From contig NZ_CP009922.3 in assembly GCF_000993785.3 (NCBI RefSeq), positions 4,154,001-4,218,000 on the forward strand: DNA of 64,000 nt, in the 5' to 3' direction. Source of the DNA: Streptomyces xiamenensis (GTDB lineage Bacteria > Actinomycetota > Actinomycetes > Streptomycetales > Streptomycetaceae). Each line of letters begins with the position of its first letter. Position 1 is the stretch's first letter. The notes beneath the pieces are model-generated. The model saw only the letters and a program-made list of their open reading frames with translations. It was not told the DNA's origin and searched no databases. Positions 62,978 to 64,000 of the stretch are shown in pieces. Made by a program: the position numbers and the translations under genes.

Positions 62978-64000
62978 TTACTCGTCGAGGGCGTTCTGGA
63001 TCCTGCTGAGGGTGTTGCTCCACGCGGAGTCCGGCGACTCGCCCTGCTGCGCGATCTGGAGCAGACCGTCAGCGAAGGCCTCCTGGATCAGCTGGTCACG
63101 CGGACCGATGATGGTGGGCGGGATCTCCGCGGCGGCGCCGGAGAAGATCTCTCCCATCGGCATGCCCTCGAAGTAGGGGTGCGTGGCGTCCTGGACCTCG
63201 GGCGTGCTCTGCGCCTCCAGGGAGGAGGGGAAGCTGCCGCGCTCGGTGAAGAGCTTGGCCTGCTGCTCCGGGGCGGTCAGCCAGGCGGCGAGCTTGACGG
63301 CCTCTTCGTGGTTCTTGCCGGCCTCGGGCACGCCGACGAAGGCGCCGCCCCAGTTGGACGGCACGGGCGCGGGCGCCGCGTCCCACAGGCCCTCGGCGGC
63401 GTCCCCGGCCTTCTCCTGGATGTAGCCGAGCATCCAGGCGGGGCAGGAGATGGTGGCGAAGTCGCCGTTGGCCATGGCGCGTTCCCACTCGGGGGTGAAC
63501 TGCTTCTGCCGGGTGCTCAGGCCGCTCTCCTCGGTGCGCACCCCCAGCTCCCAGGCGGCCTGCACGGCTTCGCTGGTCTCGTAGACCAGTTCGCCCGAGC
63601 CGTCGTAGTAGCGCTCCTCGTAGCTGGAGACGACACCGTTGTACACGCCGCCGGGGGAGTCCACCCAGGAGACGCCGTCGGGGGCGTTCTCCTGGAACTG
63701 CTCACCGGCCTCGATGTAGGCGGTCCAGTCGCCGGCCCACAGCGCGCCGAGTTCGTCCCGGTCGGTGGGCAGCCCGGCCTCCTCCAGGAGGTCCTTGCGG
63801 TAGCAGATGGCGGTGGGGCCGATGTCGGTGCCGAGCCCGATGAGACGGCCGTCCGCACTGGTGGACTGCACCAGCTTCCACGGGGCGAAGTGGCTGGTGT
63901 CGACGTCCTCGTACTCGTTGAAGTCCACCCAGCGGGTGTTCAGGTCGCCCGCCATGTCGGCGATGTTGGCGACCTCGATGGCCTGGATGTCGGCCAGGCC
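62978..64000 (-). CDS. cebE: cellobiose ABC transporter binding protein CebE (partial, N-terminus cut)
   Basis: The C-terminal part of a sugar-binding protein runs off the window end: residues LADIQAIEVANIADMAGDL are in frame up to base 64000, so the start and signal peptide lie outside. The body has PTAICYRKDLLEEAGLP and MANGDFATISCPAWMLGYIQEKAG. Together with cebF, cebG and bglC it fits cellobiose and cello-oligosaccharide uptake. Confidence 0.9.
   Translation of the reverse strand, partial: GLADIQAIEVANIADMAGDLNTRWVDFNEYEDVDTSHFAPWKLVQSTSADGRLIGLGTDIGPTAICYRKDLLEEAGLPTDRDELGALWAGDWTAYIEAGEQFQENAPDGVSWVDSPGGVYNGVVSSYEERYYDGSGELVYETSEAVQAAWELGVRTEESGLSTRQKQFTPEWERAMANGDFATISCPAWMLGYIQEKAGDAAEGLWDAAPAPVPSNWGGAFVGVPEAGKNHEEAVKLAAWLTAPEQQAKLFTERGSFPSSLEAQSTPEVQDATHPYFEGMPMGEIFSGAAAEIPPTIIGPRDQLIQEAFADGLLQIAQQGESPDSAWSNTLSRIQNALDE

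Overview
The window looks like chromosomal DNA of a Streptomyces-type actinomycete. It has very high GC with G/C-biased third codon positions, many GTG starts, Actinobacteria-typical gene pairs (clpS next to a DUF2017 gene; a JAMM peptidase, cysO and cysM together; rph and rdgB), a CebR-like operator with ceb/bglC genes, and secreted Tat-type lipoproteins. No complete mobile element, phage or rRNA operon was seen. There are three tRNA genes (one Leu, two Lys).

Layout. 1-5.9 kb: two RDD-family membrane proteins, a small membrane protein, a large secreted M6-type metalloprotease and a small unknown gene. 5.9-13.8 kb: NAD salvage (pncA, pncB), clpS and DUF2017, an AGCS sodium:amino-acid symporter, the sulfur-carrier cysteine pathway (JAMM peptidase, cysO, cysM) and a RodA/FtsW-type flippase or glycosyltransferase. 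13.8-26.8 kb: a metallo-hydrolase and rph; then a LacI regulator, sugar ABC transporter and GH42 beta-galactosidase cassette lying between rph and rdgB; then DUF6204, a class F sortase coupled to a repeat-bearing secreted protein, a HAD phosphatase, bcp, DUF3618 and a GroES-like gene. 26.9-35.2 kb: a bifunctional class A PBP, an SGNH lipase/esterase-like protein, DUF445, a translationally coupled pair of HNH nucleases next to tRNA-Leu(UAG), OsmC, a monooxygenase-fold protein and a truncated MFS gene.

35.3-47.1 kb: an IclR regulator and an Ehu-type (ectoine/hydroxyectoine-like) ABC importer, then a type VII secretion-associated mycosin and a proline-rich WXG/PPE-like partner, then DUF3830, an amidase, a D-2-hydroxyacid dehydrogenase and two Asp/Glu-racemase-like enzymes. 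The transporter and enzyme blocks look like one uptake-and-catabolism system with the secretion pair between its halves. 47.1-53.6 kb: a PAS-GGDEF-EAL cyclic-di-GMP protein, a second M6 protease, two tandemly duplicated tRNA-Lys(CUU) genes with their own terminators, and unknown genes, a PAP2 phosphatase and a histidine phosphatase. 53.6-59.4 kb: a one-spacer type I-E-like CRISPR remnant without cas genes, an HTH/TPR regulator, a spermidine-synthase-like methyltransferase-fold protein, and an OmpR/histidine-kinase pair. 59.4-64 kb: the cellobiose operon cebE (cut by the window end)-cebF-cebG-bglC on the minus strand, with a CebR-like box at the bglC start.

All coordinates and motif readings come from reading the sequence by eye. 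Family names are from recognised motifs and neighbourhood; no database search was run.
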